From positions 124,001 to 188,000 of the forward strand of contig NZ_WEGL01000008.1 of the NCBI RefSeq assembly GCF_009604455.1: a DNA stretch of 64,000 bases. Reading direction: 5' to 3'. The position numbers were made by a program, and so were the translations under genes. The stretch comes from Streptomyces sp. RB17. GTDB lineage: Bacteria; Actinomycetota; Actinomycetes; Streptomycetales; Streptomycetaceae. Under the pieces are notes generated by a model. It was not told the DNA's origin, searched no databases, and saw only the letters and a list, made by a program, of their open reading frames with translations. Shown here in pieces: positions 27,035 through 35,521 of the stretch. Each line of letters starts with the position of its first letter. Position 1 is the first letter of the stretch.

Positions 27035-27886
27035 ATGACAGCCATCATCACCGCATCCGATCTCGCACACGAGCTCACCGGGGACAGCCCTCCGGTCCTG
27101 CTGGACGTGCGCTGGCAGCTGAGCCTGGCGAAGGCGGCGGGCGCGCCGGCCTTCGACGGGCGGACCGAGTACGCGGCCGGTCACATCCCCGGCGCCGTCT
27201 TCGTCGACCTGGACCGGGAACTGGCCGGAGAGCCCGGCGCGAACGGCCGGCATCCGCTCCCGGACCTGGCGGAGTTCGGTGCCGCCATGCGCCGCGCGGG
27301 CGTGTCGGGCGGCCGGCCGGTCGTCGTGTACGACGGCGGCCAGGGCTGGGCGGCCGCACGCGCCTGGTGGCTCCTGCGTTCGACGGGTCATCCGGACGTG
27401 CGGGTCCTCGACGGCGGACTGCCGTCCTGGCGGGGCGAACTGTCCACGGAGGTGCCGGAACCGGCCGAAGGGGATTTCCGGCCGGAACCGGCCGCTGCCG
27501 GCCTGCTGGACGCCGACGGGGCCGCGGCCCTCGCCCGCGCCGGCGTGCTGCTGGACGCGCGGGCGGGGGAGCGGTACCGCGGTGAGGTGGAGCCGGTCGA
27601 CCGGGTCGGCGGGCACATCCCGGGCGCGGTGTCGGCGCCGACGACGGAGAACGTGGGCCCCGACGGCCGCCTCCTGCCGGCGGCGGAGCTGCGGGACCGC
27701 TTCAAGGCCCTGGGCGTCTCCACGGACACCGAGGTGGGGGTGTACTGCGGCTCGGGCGTCTCCGCCGCCCACGAGGTCCTCGCGCTCGCGGTGGCCGGCA
27801 TTCCGGCGGCGCTGTACGTCGGTTCCTGGTCCGAGTGGTCCTCGGATCCGTCCCGGCCGGTGGCCGTGGGCGCCGACCCGCAGTAG
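27035..27886 (+). CDS. Thiosulfate/3-mercaptopyruvate sulfurtransferase (tandem rhodanese)
   Basis: A 283-residue protein with two rhodanese domains (about 1-130 and 150-280). The second carries the active cysteine in YCGSGVSA; the first is a structural copy (AGHIPGAVFVDLDREL). It transfers sulfane sulfur to cyanide, thiols or other acceptors. The loop CGSGVSA is the 3-mercaptopyruvate-type signature more than the classic thiosulfate CRKGVT. ATG 27035 is preferred; 27023 is also in frame. A hairpin array separates its 3' end from the convergent sepH gene. Confidence 0.87.
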   Translation: MTAIITASDLAHELTGDSPPVLLDVRWQLSLAKAAGAPAFDGRTEYAAGHIPGAVFVDLDRELAGEPGANGRHPLPDLAEFGAAMRRAGVSGGRPVVVYDGGQGWAAARAWWLLRSTGHPDVRVLDGGLPSWRGELSTEVPEPAEGDFRPEPAAAGLLDADGAAALARAGVLLDARAGERYRGEVEPVDRVGGHIPGAVSAPTTENVGPDGRLLPAAELRDRFKALGVSTDTEVGVYCGSGVSAAHEVLALAVAGIPAALYVGSWSEWSSDPSRPVAVGADPQ

Positions 27887-27900
27887 CCGCATCCGACAGA

Positions 27901-28008
27901 GGGCACGCACGCGTGCAGCCCAAAAGCTGGGCACGGACGCGTGCAGCCCAAAAAAGTCGGGCACGCACGCGTGCAGCAGGAAGGGGGGCACGCACGCGTG
28001 CCCCCCTT
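27901..28008. terminator. Array of four hairpin repeats between converging genes
   Basis: Four near-copies of GGGCACGCACGCGTGC lie at about 27901, 27929, 27959 and 27986, spaced 27-30 bp. The first two are followed by AGCCCAAAA. The last is extended to a perfect 13-bp stem (27981-27993 with 27996-28008) and ends in cttctccgttt. It sits between the sulfurtransferase and sepH stops and probably terminates both. Confidence 0.75.
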
Positions 28009-28027
28009 CTCCGTTTCCGTACGCCGG

Positions 28028-29068
28028 TTACTCCTGCTTCTTGCGGCGCGTGCCGAACACGATCTCGTCCCAGCTCGGTACGGCGGCGCGGCGGCCGGGG
28101 CGGACGCCGTCGGCCTCGGCCTGGCGGTCGGTGGCGCCGATGAGCCGGTCGCGGTGGCTGCCGACGGAGCGGGGCATGAGGACGTCCGCGTAGGCCGAAC
28201 CGGCCGAGGCGGCAGGGGCCGGCGGTTCCTCGGTGGCCGGTTCGTCGGCGGGCTCCTCGGGCGTCTCCGCCGGGCGCTCCGGAACCACCAGGTCACCCCG
28301 GAAGCTCGGCACCGCCTCGAGCAGGCTGGTCAGCGAGTCGCGTTCGCCCGTGTTCTCCTCGGCGGGCTCGGACGGCTGCGCGGGCAGGCTCGGCCGTTCC
28401 CGCTCGCCCCGGTCCAGCGCGCGGTCCATCGAACGCTCGCGCGGCAGCCGGGCGATGCGCGGGACGAACGGGAAGCTCGGCTCGGCCACGGCGAGGTCGT
28501 CGGACTCGCCGATCAGCGAGCGAGCCTCGTCGTCCACGGCCTGGACGAGCCGCCGGGGCGGGTCGTACGTCCAGCTCGCCGAGTGCGGTTCGCCCGCGAC
28601 CCGGTAGACGAGGAGCACCTCCCAGGTGCCGTCGTCGCGGCGCCAGGAGTCCCACTGCACGGTGTCCTTCTCCGCGCCGCGCAGCAGCAGCCGCTCCTGC
28701 ACGGCCTCGCCGAGCAGCGGCCCGGAGTTCTCGCCGGGGCGGCGGACCGGGGTCTTGCGGGCGCGCTCGGCCATGAAGGCGCGCTCGGCGAGCACGGGGC
28801 CCTCGAAGCGCCGTACCCGGTCGACGGGGATGCCGGCGAGCTGCGCGACCTCTTCCGCCGTGGCACCGGCACGTATACGCGCCTGGATGTCACGCGGGCG
28901 CAGATGGCTCTCGACCTCGATCTCGATCTGGCCGAGGCGGGGCCGGTCGCCGCGCACGGCGGCGCGCAGCCGTTCGTCGATCGGAAGGGTGTACTCCGTT
29001 GCGTCGGCAGCCTTGAGCACCAGCCGTGTGCCGTCATTCGAGACGGCCACGACACGCAGTTCGGGCAT
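28028..29068 (-). CDS. sepH: Septation protein SepH
   Basis: A 346-residue cell-division protein (DUF3071). SepH is known in Streptomyces to bind FtsZ and promote its assembly at sporulation septa. The N-terminal domain (about 1-170) starts MPELRVVAVSNDGTRLVLK and contains a helix-turn-helix-like segment GATAEEVAQLAGIPVDRVRRF. The middle is acidic, proline-rich and poorly conserved. The C-terminal motif around PSWDEIVFGTRRKK is a family hallmark. GGAGG lies 5 bp before ATG 29068. It is single, with its own terminator array. Confidence 0.93.
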   Translation of the reverse strand: MPELRVVAVSNDGTRLVLKAADATEYTLPIDERLRAAVRGDRPRLGQIEIEVESHLRPRDIQARIRAGATAEEVAQLAGIPVDRVRRFEGPVLAERAFMAERARKTPVRRPGENSGPLLGEAVQERLLLRGAEKDTVQWDSWRRDDGTWEVLLVYRVAGEPHSASWTYDPPRRLVQAVDDEARSLIGESDDLAVAEPSFPFVPRIARLPRERSMDRALDRGERERPSLPAQPSEPAEENTGERDSLTSLLEAVPSFRGDLVVPERPAETPEEPADEPATEEPPAPAASAGSAYADVLMPRSVGSHRDRLIGATDRQAEADGVRPGRRAAVPSWDEIVFGTRRKKQE

Positions 29069-29548
29069 GGGGACCTCCCGGGTGGTGCCTGCCGACGTCA
29101 CGTGCGTCGCTGCTTCCGCTAGTCGAGTGTGGCCTGCCCGGGTGCAGCCTGCCACAACCTTGCCGAGTTGCCCGGCGTGTCGGGCACGGGCCCTGGGCCG
29201 CCGTTATGGCACGGTTACCTATTCGCAACGCTAAGTGACCGAATTCGTCACCCTGTGCAACTGGCCCCCTCCCGGCGGTCCTTCAAGGCCGCGGACACCC
29301 TGGTGGGAGACCGGACCCAGGGCTCGCAACAGTACTCCATTTGGACCATGTGCGTGGATGGGCGCGCCGCCCAACTTCTGGCAAGGCGTGCGACTTGGCC
29401 GTCGGTAACCGGTTTTGCCGATCACGAACGTGGCGAACTTCACGCAATCCCCAGAAACGGAACTAATGGTTTCCGGTGTACGTCCCTATCTCGTGCAGTC
29501 GGTCGGTCAATGTCGATCAAGTACGGGAAAGGTAGGCAAGTTCCGGGT
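29069..29548. other. Intergenic region upstream of sepH and a membrane-protein gene
   Basis: A 480-bp gap. Codon usage in all frames is unlike the neighbouring genes, so I call no gene. It is locally AT-richer around 29210-29260 (ggttacctattcgcaac) and 29430-29520, as expected for promoters of the two divergent genes. No specific operator is recognised. Confidence 0.4.
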
Positions 29549-30283
29549 ATGCGTGAAACGCCCGAAGCGGGTCGCAAACGGATCGACCTGAGCGTCCCCC
29601 AGGTCGCGGGCAGTGCTGTCGCGGCCGTCGTGGCGGCCAAACTGGCCTCGTACGTCGGGGTGTACGGCACGATCCTCGGCGCGGGAGTCGTCAGCGTCGT
29701 CGCCACCTGCGGAGGCACGGTGTTCCAGCACTTCTTCAAGCGGACCGGGGAACAGCTGAGGGAGGCGACGGTCGCGCCCCGTCCGAGGGGGCAAGTGCCA
29801 CCGGCTGTGGGCGAGTTCACCGAGGCCACTGTCTACCGCGCGCGGGTGAGGAGCCGGCGCCGGCTGGTGGTCGCGGCCGCCGTCGTGTTCGGGGTGGCCA
29901 TGGGCGGCATCACGGCGTATGAACTCGTGTCCGGCAACAGCTTCAGCGGCGGTTCGGGCACGACGGTCAGTGACGTGGTCACCGGACGGGTGTCGGGTTC
30001 GTCCTCCTCGACGACCGAGGTCCCCGTCAACGCCCCTGAGACACCGGCCCCTTCGGACACCCCGTCCCGCGCGCAGCCGCCCGACGCCGGTGCCGGTACG
30101 GCCCACGGCGCGACACCGTCGCCCGGCGACCCCCCGGGCGGGGAGACCGGCGACGGCCCGAGCCCGTCCTCTCCGGCCCCCACGCCCAGCGGGTCCGCCG
30201 TTGCGCCTACGACCCCAGAACCCTCCGCAAGTAGTCGTTCTGGAACAGGCGTTCCGGGTCAAGACGGTCCCTCAGGGCAGTGA
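29549..30283 (+). CDS. Membrane protein of unknown function
   Basis: A 244-residue protein. Residues about 10-55 include a small-residue-rich, amphipathic/hydrophobic segment (VAGSAVAAVVAAKLASYVG, then YGTILGAGVVSVVATCGG). A basic region and a clear transmembrane helix near residues 115-135 follow. The C-terminal 100 residues are Pro/Ser/Thr/Gly-rich and probably extracellular. ATG 29549 is chosen because coding bias begins there; ATG 29510 is in frame but has no ribosome site. Its last 77 bp overlap the 3' end of the convergent oxidase gene. I do not recognise a family. Confidence 0.7.
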   Translation: MRETPEAGRKRIDLSVPQVAGSAVAAVVAAKLASYVGVYGTILGAGVVSVVATCGGTVFQHFFKRTGEQLREATVAPRPRGQVPPAVGEFTEATVYRARVRSRRRLVVAAAVVFGVAMGGITAYELVSGNSFSGGSGTTVSDVVTGRVSGSSSSTTEVPVNAPETPAPSDTPSRAQPPDAGAGTAHGATPSPGDPPGGETGDGPSPSSPAPTPSGSAVAPTTPEPSASSRSGTGVPGQDGPSGQ

Positions 30284-31526
30284 ACTCGCCGAAGCGCGGG
30301 TAGACGCGCGCGAAGTACTCGGCGTCCCGGGTGTGCACCTTGCCCCAGTGCGGCCGGCCCTCGTGCCCGGTGAAGATCCGCTCGGCGGCGGTGAAGTAGG
30401 CCTGGTACGGCGTGCCCCGGAACATGTGGACGGCGACATAGGCGCTGTCCCGGCCCGAGGCGGTGGACAGGGTGATGTCGTCGGCCGGGGCGGTGCGCAC
30501 CTCGACCGGGAAGCTGACCCGCAGCCCCGAGCGGTCGACCATGGACTTCAGCTCGCGCAGCGTGTCCACCAGGGCCGCGCGCGGGACGGCGTACTCCATC
30601 TCCACGAAACGCACCCGGCGCGGCGAGGTGAAGACCTTGTACGGGATGTCCGTGTACGTCCGCCCGGACAGAGCCTTGCTGGAGATCTGCGCGATGGCCG
30701 GGACGGTGGCGGGGGCGGCGCGGCCGACCCACTGGGCCACCCGGAAGACTCCGTTGGAGAGGAACTCGTCCTCGAACCAGCCCGCCAGCTGCCCCACGGG
30801 CTGCTCGGGGCCGGCGCTGCGGTTGTTCCGCTTGGTGTTGGTGTTGCCGGTGTGCGGGAACCAGTAGAACTCGAAGTGCTCGTTCTCCGCCCAGAGTTGA
30901 TCGAACTCGGCGAGGACCCGGTCGAGGGGCATCGGCTCCTCGCGCGCGGTGAGCAGGAAGACGGGCTCCACGGCGAAGGTGATCGCGGTGACGACGCCGA
31001 GGGCGCCGAGGCCTATTCGGGCGGCCGCGAAGATCTCCGGATTCTCCTTCTCGGAGCAGGTGAGCACCGAGCCGTCCGCCGTGACGAGTTCGAGCCCGGT
31101 GATCTGGGCGGCGATCGAGGCCGACTCGCGGCCCGTGCCGTGCGTCCCCGTGCTGGTGGCCCCGGAGACGGTCTGCTCCATGATGTCGCCCATATTGGTG
31201 AGCGACAGACCCTCGCGTGCCAGAGCCGCATTGAGCCGCTTGAGCGGGGTGCCGGCCTCGACCGTGACCGTCATGGACTCGCGGTCGATCCTGCGGATGC
31301 CCGTCAACAGTTGAGGGCGGATCAACACACCATCGGTGGCCGCGATCGATGTGAAGGAGTGCCCGGTGCCGACGGCCTTCACCTTCAGGCCGTCCTCGGC
31401 GGCCCGGCGCACCACCGCCGCCAGCTCCTGAACCGAGGCCGGCGCGACCTGCCGCGCGGGCCGGGCCGAGACGTTCCCGCCCCAGTTACGCCAGGTGCCG
31501 TTCTTCCCGCTCGCTGTGCTGCTCAA
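30207..31526 (-). CDS. FAD-dependent sugar-lactone oxidase (D-arabinono-1,4-lactone oxidase family)
   Basis: A 439-residue FAD enzyme of the aldonolactone/alditol oxidase family. The N-terminal FAD-binding domain has the PP-loop region VKAVGTGHSFTSIA and GATSTGTHGTG. The C-terminal ALO domain includes the HWGK motif (RPHWGKVH) and ends FQNDYLRRVLG. There is no signal peptide. It oxidises a sugar lactone or polyol using oxygen or another acceptor; the substrate is not evident. The gene starts inside the upstream MFS gene (41-bp overlap), so the two are coupled. It overlaps the convergent membrane-protein gene by 77 bp. Confidence 0.88.
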   Translation of the reverse strand: MSSTASGKNGTWRNWGGNVSARPARQVAPASVQELAAVVRRAAEDGLKVKAVGTGHSFTSIAATDGVLIRPQLLTGIRRIDRESMTVTVEAGTPLKRLNAALAREGLSLTNMGDIMEQTVSGATSTGTHGTGRESASIAAQITGLELVTADGSVLTCSEKENPEIFAAARIGLGALGVVTAITFAVEPVFLLTAREEPMPLDRVLAEFDQLWAENEHFEFYWFPHTGNTNTKRNNRSAGPEQPVGQLAGWFEDEFLSNGVFRVAQWVGRAAPATVPAIAQISSKALSGRTYTDIPYKVFTSPRRVRFVEMEYAVPRAALVDTLRELKSMVDRSGLRVSFPVEVRTAPADDITLSTASGRDSAYVAVHMFRGTPYQAYFTAAERIFTGHEGRPHWGKVHTRDAEYFARVYPRFGEFTALRDRLDPERLFQNDYLRRVLGS

Positions 31527-32724
31527 CGGTGCCTCCCCGACCCGCGGCCGGCCTGCGCAGCCGGCGGTACCCGAGGAAACCGACCGCGACCGCGACGGCC
31601 CCGGACACGGCCGGAACCCCGTACCCGGCCCGCGCCCCGGCTGCGTCGATCACCGAGCCGGCCACGGACGAGCCGAGCGCGACCCCGACCGCGAGGCCGG
31701 TGCTCACCCAGGTCATGCCCTCGGTGAGCTGTGCGCGAGGTACGTGCTCTTCGATGAGGGACATCGTCGTGATCATCGTCGGTGCGATGGACAGCCCCGA
31801 AACGAACAGCGCCACGGCCAGAAGCGGCAGGTTTCCGACCAGTAGGAGGGGGATCATACTCACGGCCATCGCCGCCACGCCCAGCAGCCAGCGGCGTTCC
31901 GGAGCCCCGGCGAGCCGCAGCAGCCCGAAGACCGCCCCGGCCACACAGGATCCCGCCGCGTACAGCGCCAGGACCACGCTCGCGGCGCTCTTGTGGCCGC
32001 GCTCGTCGGCGAAGGCCACGGTGACCACGTCCACGGACCCGAAGATCGCGCCGGTCGCCGCGAAGGTCGCCACGAGCACCTGCAGCCCGGCCGAGCGCAG
32101 CGCCGTACCGCCGCCGTGCTTCTCGCGCGGGTGCGGCTCCGGCTCGGTGGCGCGCTGGGCGGTGAGCCAGAAGACGCCCGCGGCCAGGAAGCAGGCGGCG
32201 AGCAGCGGCCCGGCCTCCGGGAACCAGGCCGTGGACAGGCCGATGGAGATGATCGGGCCGAAGATGAAGCAGATCTCGTCGACGACCGACTCGAACGAGT
32301 ACGCGGTGTGCAGCCGGTCGGTGCCCCGGTACAGCGCCGCCCAGCGGGCCCGGATCATCGCGCCCAGGCTGGGCACCGAGCCGATCCCGGCGGCGCACCC
32401 GAACAGCAGCCAGTCCGGCCACTTCAGATGCGCGGTGAGCAGCAGCCCGGCCGCCGCCGTGAGGGCCACCAGGGTCGCGGGACGCAGCACCCGGCGCTGC
32501 CCGTGCCGGTCGACCAGCCGGGAGATCTGCGGTCCGATGACCGCGGCGGACAGCGCGATGGTGGCCGACAGCGCCCCTGCGAGGCCGTAGCGCCCGGTCA
32601 GCTGCGAGACCATCGTGACCACGCCGATGCCCATCATCGACAGCGGCATCCGGCCGAGGAATCCCGCGGTGGAGAACGCCTTGGTGCCGGGTTCGGCGAA
32701 CAGGGCTCTGTAGGGGCTGGGCAC
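31486..32724 (-). CDS. Major facilitator superfamily transporter
   Basis: A 412-residue polytopic protein with about twelve hydrophobic helices and a central cytoplasmic loop (EPEPHPREKHGGG). The first inter-helix loop has a motif A-like SRLVDRHGQRRVLRP. This pattern is common in drug/metabolite exporters of actinomycetes. It is the first gene of a two-gene operon with the lactone oxidase, whose start lies within it. Two inverted-repeat elements sit in its promoter. The substrate is unknown. Confidence 0.85.
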   Translation of the reverse strand: MPSPYRALFAEPGTKAFSTAGFLGRMPLSMMGIGVVTMVSQLTGRYGLAGALSATIALSAAVIGPQISRLVDRHGQRRVLRPATLVALTAAAGLLLTAHLKWPDWLLFGCAAGIGSVPSLGAMIRARWAALYRGTDRLHTAYSFESVVDEICFIFGPIISIGLSTAWFPEAGPLLAACFLAAGVFWLTAQRATEPEPHPREKHGGGTALRSAGLQVLVATFAATGAIFGSVDVVTVAFADERGHKSAASVVLALYAAGSCVAGAVFGLLRLAGAPERRWLLGVAAMAVSMIPLLLVGNLPLLAVALFVSGLSIAPTMITTMSLIEEHVPRAQLTEGMTWVSTGLAVGVALGSSVAGSVIDAAGARAGYGVPAVSGAVAVAVGFLGYRRLRRPAAGRGGTVEQHSEREERHLA

Positions 32725-32740
32725 GTGGTCTCCGGAGCGG

Positions 32741-32791
32741 CTCGTAAGGCGCCAATGCGGCTGATACAGCTTACGAGTTAGGTGACCCTAA
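32741..32791. promoter_or_regulatory. Nested inverted repeats in the MFS/ferrochelatase intergenic region
   Basis: CTCGTAAG (32741-32748) and CTTACGAG (32770-32777) form a perfect 8-bp inverted repeat with a 21-bp spacer. Directly adjacent is TTAGG-tgac-CCTAA (32778-32791). The first overlaps the likely MFS promoter and looks like a repressor operator. The second resembles part of an iron box (12 of 19 positions when aligned). Confidence 0.5.
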
Positions 32792-32897
32792 TGGCACCTG
32801 GTTTATGACCTCGGGAAATACCGGCATAAACCGACTGGAACCCGACTCGTCACCCCACTGTTTCCCGGCCGTCAGCAGCGGGTGGCAGGATCGAGAC

Positions 32898-34025
32898 ATG
32901 CCAGACGCGCTCGATGCCACCCCGTACGACGCCCTCCTCCTGCTCTCCTTCGGCGGCCCCGAAGGCCCGGACGACGTGGTCCCGTTCCTCGAGAACGTCA
33001 CGCGCGGGCGCGGCATCCCGAAGGAACGCCTGAAGGAAGTCGGGCAGCACTACTTCCTGTTCGGCGGGGTCAGCCCCATCAACGGCCAGAACCGCGCCCT
33101 GCTGGACGCCCTGCGCAAGGACTTCGCCGAGCACGGCCTGGACCTGCCGGTCTACTGGGGCAACCGCAACTGGGCGCCGTATCTGACGGACACCCTGCGC
33201 GAGATGGTCGCCGACGGCCGCCGCCGCGTCCTCGTGCTCGCCACCAGCGCCTACGCCTCCTACTCGGGCTGCCGCCAGTACCGCGAGAACCTCGCCGACG
33301 CGCTGGCCACCCTGGAGGCCGAGGGCCTGCCGCTGCCGAAGATCGACAAGCTGCGGCACTACTTCAACCACCCCGGCTTCGTCGAGCCCATGATCGACGG
33401 CGTGCTGCGCTCCCTCGAAGACCTCCCCGAGGACGTTCGCGCGGGCGCCCACATCGCCTTCACCACGCACTCCATCCCGACCTCCGCGGCCGACACCTCC
33501 GGCCCCGTCGAGACCCACGGCGAGGGCGGCGCCTACGTCGAGCAGCATCTGGACGTGGCCCAGCTGATCGCCGACGCGGTCCGCGAGCGCACCGGCGTCG
33601 ATCACCCCTGGCGGCTGGTCTACCAGTCGCGTTCCGGCGCCCCGCACATCCCGTGGCTGGAGCCGGACATCTGCGACCACCTCCAGGCGCAGCACGCGGC
33701 GGGCGTCCCGGCCGTGGTCATGGCGCCCATCGGGTTCGTCTCGGACCACATGGAGGTCCTGTACGACCTCGACACCGAGGCCACGGCCAAGGCCGAGGAG
33801 CTGGGCCTGCCGGTGCGCCGCTCGGCCACCGTTGGCGCCGACCCCCGGTTCGCCGCCGCCGTCCGCGACCTGATCACGGAGCGCGCCGCCGTGGAGCGCG
33901 GCCAGGAGGTCACCCCGTGCGCCCTGGGCGCGCTGGGCGCGAGCCACAACCTCTGCCCGGTCGGCTGCTGCCCCGCCCGGGCGCCGCACCCGGCCGCCGC
34001 CGGTGCCGACAGCCCCTACGCGTGA
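32898..34025 (+). CDS. cpfC: Coproporphyrin III ferrochelatase
   Basis: A 375-residue ferrochelatase (formerly hemH). In actinobacteria this enzyme inserts iron into coproporphyrin III, the penultimate heme step. Motifs include LLSFGGPEGPDDV at the N-terminus, the metal-site histidine region FTTHSIPTS, and SRSGAPHIPWLEPDI. Cysteines in YSGCRQY and a C-terminal group (LCPVGCCPA) fit the [2Fe-2S] cluster described for mycobacterial enzymes. ATG 32898 matches the family start; an in-frame ATG at 32805 would add 31 atypical residues. It is followed at 8 bp by a monophosphatase gene. Confidence 0.92.
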   Translation: MPDALDATPYDALLLLSFGGPEGPDDVVPFLENVTRGRGIPKERLKEVGQHYFLFGGVSPINGQNRALLDALRKDFAEHGLDLPVYWGNRNWAPYLTDTLREMVADGRRRVLVLATSAYASYSGCRQYRENLADALATLEAEGLPLPKIDKLRHYFNHPGFVEPMIDGVLRSLEDLPEDVRAGAHIAFTTHSIPTSAADTSGPVETHGEGGAYVEQHLDVAQLIADAVRERTGVDHPWRLVYQSRSGAPHIPWLEPDICDHLQAQHAAGVPAVVMAPIGFVSDHMEVLYDLDTEATAKAEELGLPVRRSATVGADPRFAAAVRDLITERAAVERGQEVTPCALGALGASHNLCPVGCCPARAPHPAAAGADSPYA

Positions 34026-34033
34026 GGAGACCC

Positions 34034-34849
34034 GTGACCGACCCCCTGCACCGGGAACTGCTGGAACTGGCCCAGGAGGCCGCCCGCCGCGCCGGTGAGC
34101 TGCTGCGGGACGGCCGGCCGGCCGATCTGGCCGTGGCGAGGACCAAGTCCAGCCCGATCGACGTCGTCACCGAGATGGACATCGCGGCGGAGAAGCTGAT
34201 CACCGACCTGATCTCCGGCCACCGTCCCGACGACGGCTTCCTCGGCGAGGAGGGCGCCTCCGTGGCGGGCACGAGCGGCGTCCGCTGGGTGATCGACCCG
34301 CTCGACGGCACGGTGAACTATCTGTACGGGCTGCCGACCTGGGCGGTGTCCATCGCCGCCGAGCACGACGGCGAGACCGTCGCGGGTGTCGTCGCGGCTC
34401 CGATGCGCGGCGAGATGTACCACGCCGTGCGCGGGGGCGGCGCGTGGGCCACCGGCGCATGGGAGGGCGAGCGGGCGCTCGCCTGTCGCCCCGCGCCCCC
34501 GCTGGACCAGGCGCTGGTCTCCACCGGCTTCAACTACGTCACCGAGGTCCGCGCCCACCAGGCCGAGGTGGCCGGCCGGCTGATCCCGCTGCTGCGGGAC
34601 ATCCGGCGCGGCGGCTCGGCGGCGGTCGACCTGTGCGACGTGGCCTGCGGCCGGCTCGACGGGTACTTCGAGCGGGGGCTCAACGCGTGGGACTTCGCGG
34701 CGGGCGACCTGATCGCCCGGGAGGCGGGCGCGCTGGTCGGTGGGCGGCCCGGGGAGCGCCCGTCGCCGGAGCTGACCGTCGCCGGCGCACCGGGGGTGTT
34801 CGAGCCGCTGCAGCGGTTGCTGGAGGACTTCGGGGCGTGGCACGACTGA
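34034..34849 (+). CDS. suhB: Inositol monophosphatase family protein
   Basis: A 271-residue Mg-dependent phosphatase of the IMPase family. Metal-site motifs are GEEGAS, DPLDGTVNY and WDFAAGDLIAREAGA. It dephosphorylates inositol phosphates or related sugar phosphates; actinobacteria need inositol for mycothiol and phosphatidylinositol. GTG 34034 has GAGGAGA 4 bp upstream. It lies 8 bp behind the ferrochelatase gene and is followed by a strong terminator. Confidence 0.88.
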   Translation: MTDPLHRELLELAQEAARRAGELLRDGRPADLAVARTKSSPIDVVTEMDIAAEKLITDLISGHRPDDGFLGEEGASVAGTSGVRWVIDPLDGTVNYLYGLPTWAVSIAAEHDGETVAGVVAAPMRGEMYHAVRGGGAWATGAWEGERALACRPAPPLDQALVSTGFNYVTEVRAHQAEVAGRLIPLLRDIRRGGSAAVDLCDVACGRLDGYFERGLNAWDFAAGDLIAREAGALVGGRPGERPSPELTVAGAPGVFEPLQRLLEDFGAWHD

Positions 34850-34879
34850 GCGTGACCGTCCCCGGCAGCTGAACGCAAA

Positions 34880-34915
34880 GGGACCCCGGCGCTGGATTCG
34901 CCGGGGTCCCCTCTT
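34880..34915 (+). terminator. Intrinsic terminator after the monophosphatase gene
   Basis: Perfect 11-bp stem gggaccccggc / gccggggtccc (34880-34890 with 34900-34910), 9-nt loop, followed by ctctt. It may also serve the converging small gene. Confidence 0.85.
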
Positions 34916-34930
34916 GCGCTTTCGGGCCGA

Positions 34931-35104
34931 TCAGACGCGTGACGCGCCGACCTCCACACCGTGTTCGGCGGCGAGGCGTCGCAGGTCGTCGAGCTCTGCC
35001 TGCTCCACTTCGACGAGGAAGTCGTCACCCTCGTCACGAGCCCGCGACAGGTCGGACTCGGTCGCCCTTATGCGCTGCAGAAGTCCTGCGGTGAAAGCGT
35101 CCAT
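34931..35104 (-). CDS. Small conserved helical protein
   Basis: A 57-residue protein starting MDAFTAGLLQRIRATESDL, predicted almost wholly helical and acidic, possibly a short coiled coil (EVEQAELDDLRRLAAEHG). GAGGGGG lies 7 bp before ATG 35104, and third-position bias is typical of real genes. I recall similar small genes beside cutRS in other Streptomyces. Function unknown; no membrane segment. Confidence 0.72.
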   Translation of the reverse strand: MDAFTAGLLQRIRATESDLSRARDEGDDFLVEVEQAELDDLRRLAAEHGVEVGASRV

Positions 35105-35521
35105 GCTGCGCCCCCTCGTCCTGGGTCGTGGGTCGGTGGCACGGGGGTGTGCCTGTTTGGGAAAGGGGCGATCACGTCTCTCGCGGGTGCCCAGCGCTGC
35201 CCTGCCGGGCGGCGACGGTGCCGGACACCCGCGCCCACTCTGCGGAAGCGGATCGCGGAGTACCGCATGGTGCTGCGGCACATGCAGAGCGTGATCGCGG
35301 GGTGTAAAGCCGTCCTCCCCCCGCTCCCTCATCCGGAAACCTCAACCGGAGGAGAAAGTCTCGTATTCCTGCCCCGGAGCGCGGATCCGTGCGGTCCACA
35401 ACCCGCCTTACAGCCGACTTACGGCCGAAAAGGGCAGGATGGAGGTCACACCCCACGAACACCCCTGCCCGCACGCGCCCACGGTGCGCTACGCGAGTGG
35501 ACATGAGGAAGGACAAGCGAC
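35105..35521. promoter_or_regulatory. cutRS upstream region with 11-bp-spaced direct repeat
   Basis: A 417-bp gap without a gene. CTTACAGCCG (35407-35416) and CTTACGGCCG (35418-35427) are direct repeats offset by exactly 11 bp. That is one helical turn, the arrangement bound by OmpR-family regulators. They lie about 95 bp before the cutR start and may mediate autoregulation by CutR. Confidence 0.5.

Noticed and set aside
29129..29548. N-terminal extension of the membrane protein gene back to 29129
   Set aside because: The extension has codon use unlike the rest and would overlap the sepH upstream region; coding bias starts at 29549.
32778..32791. TTAGG/CCTAA dyad called as a definite iron box
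   Set aside because: Only 12 of 19 consensus positions match and the left arm is missing, so it is reported only as part of a composite regulatory region.
35105..35521. Upstream extension of the small gene at 34931-35104 to 35332
   Set aside because: The extension has no ribosome site and atypical composition, whereas ATG 35104 has GAGGGGG at 7 bp.
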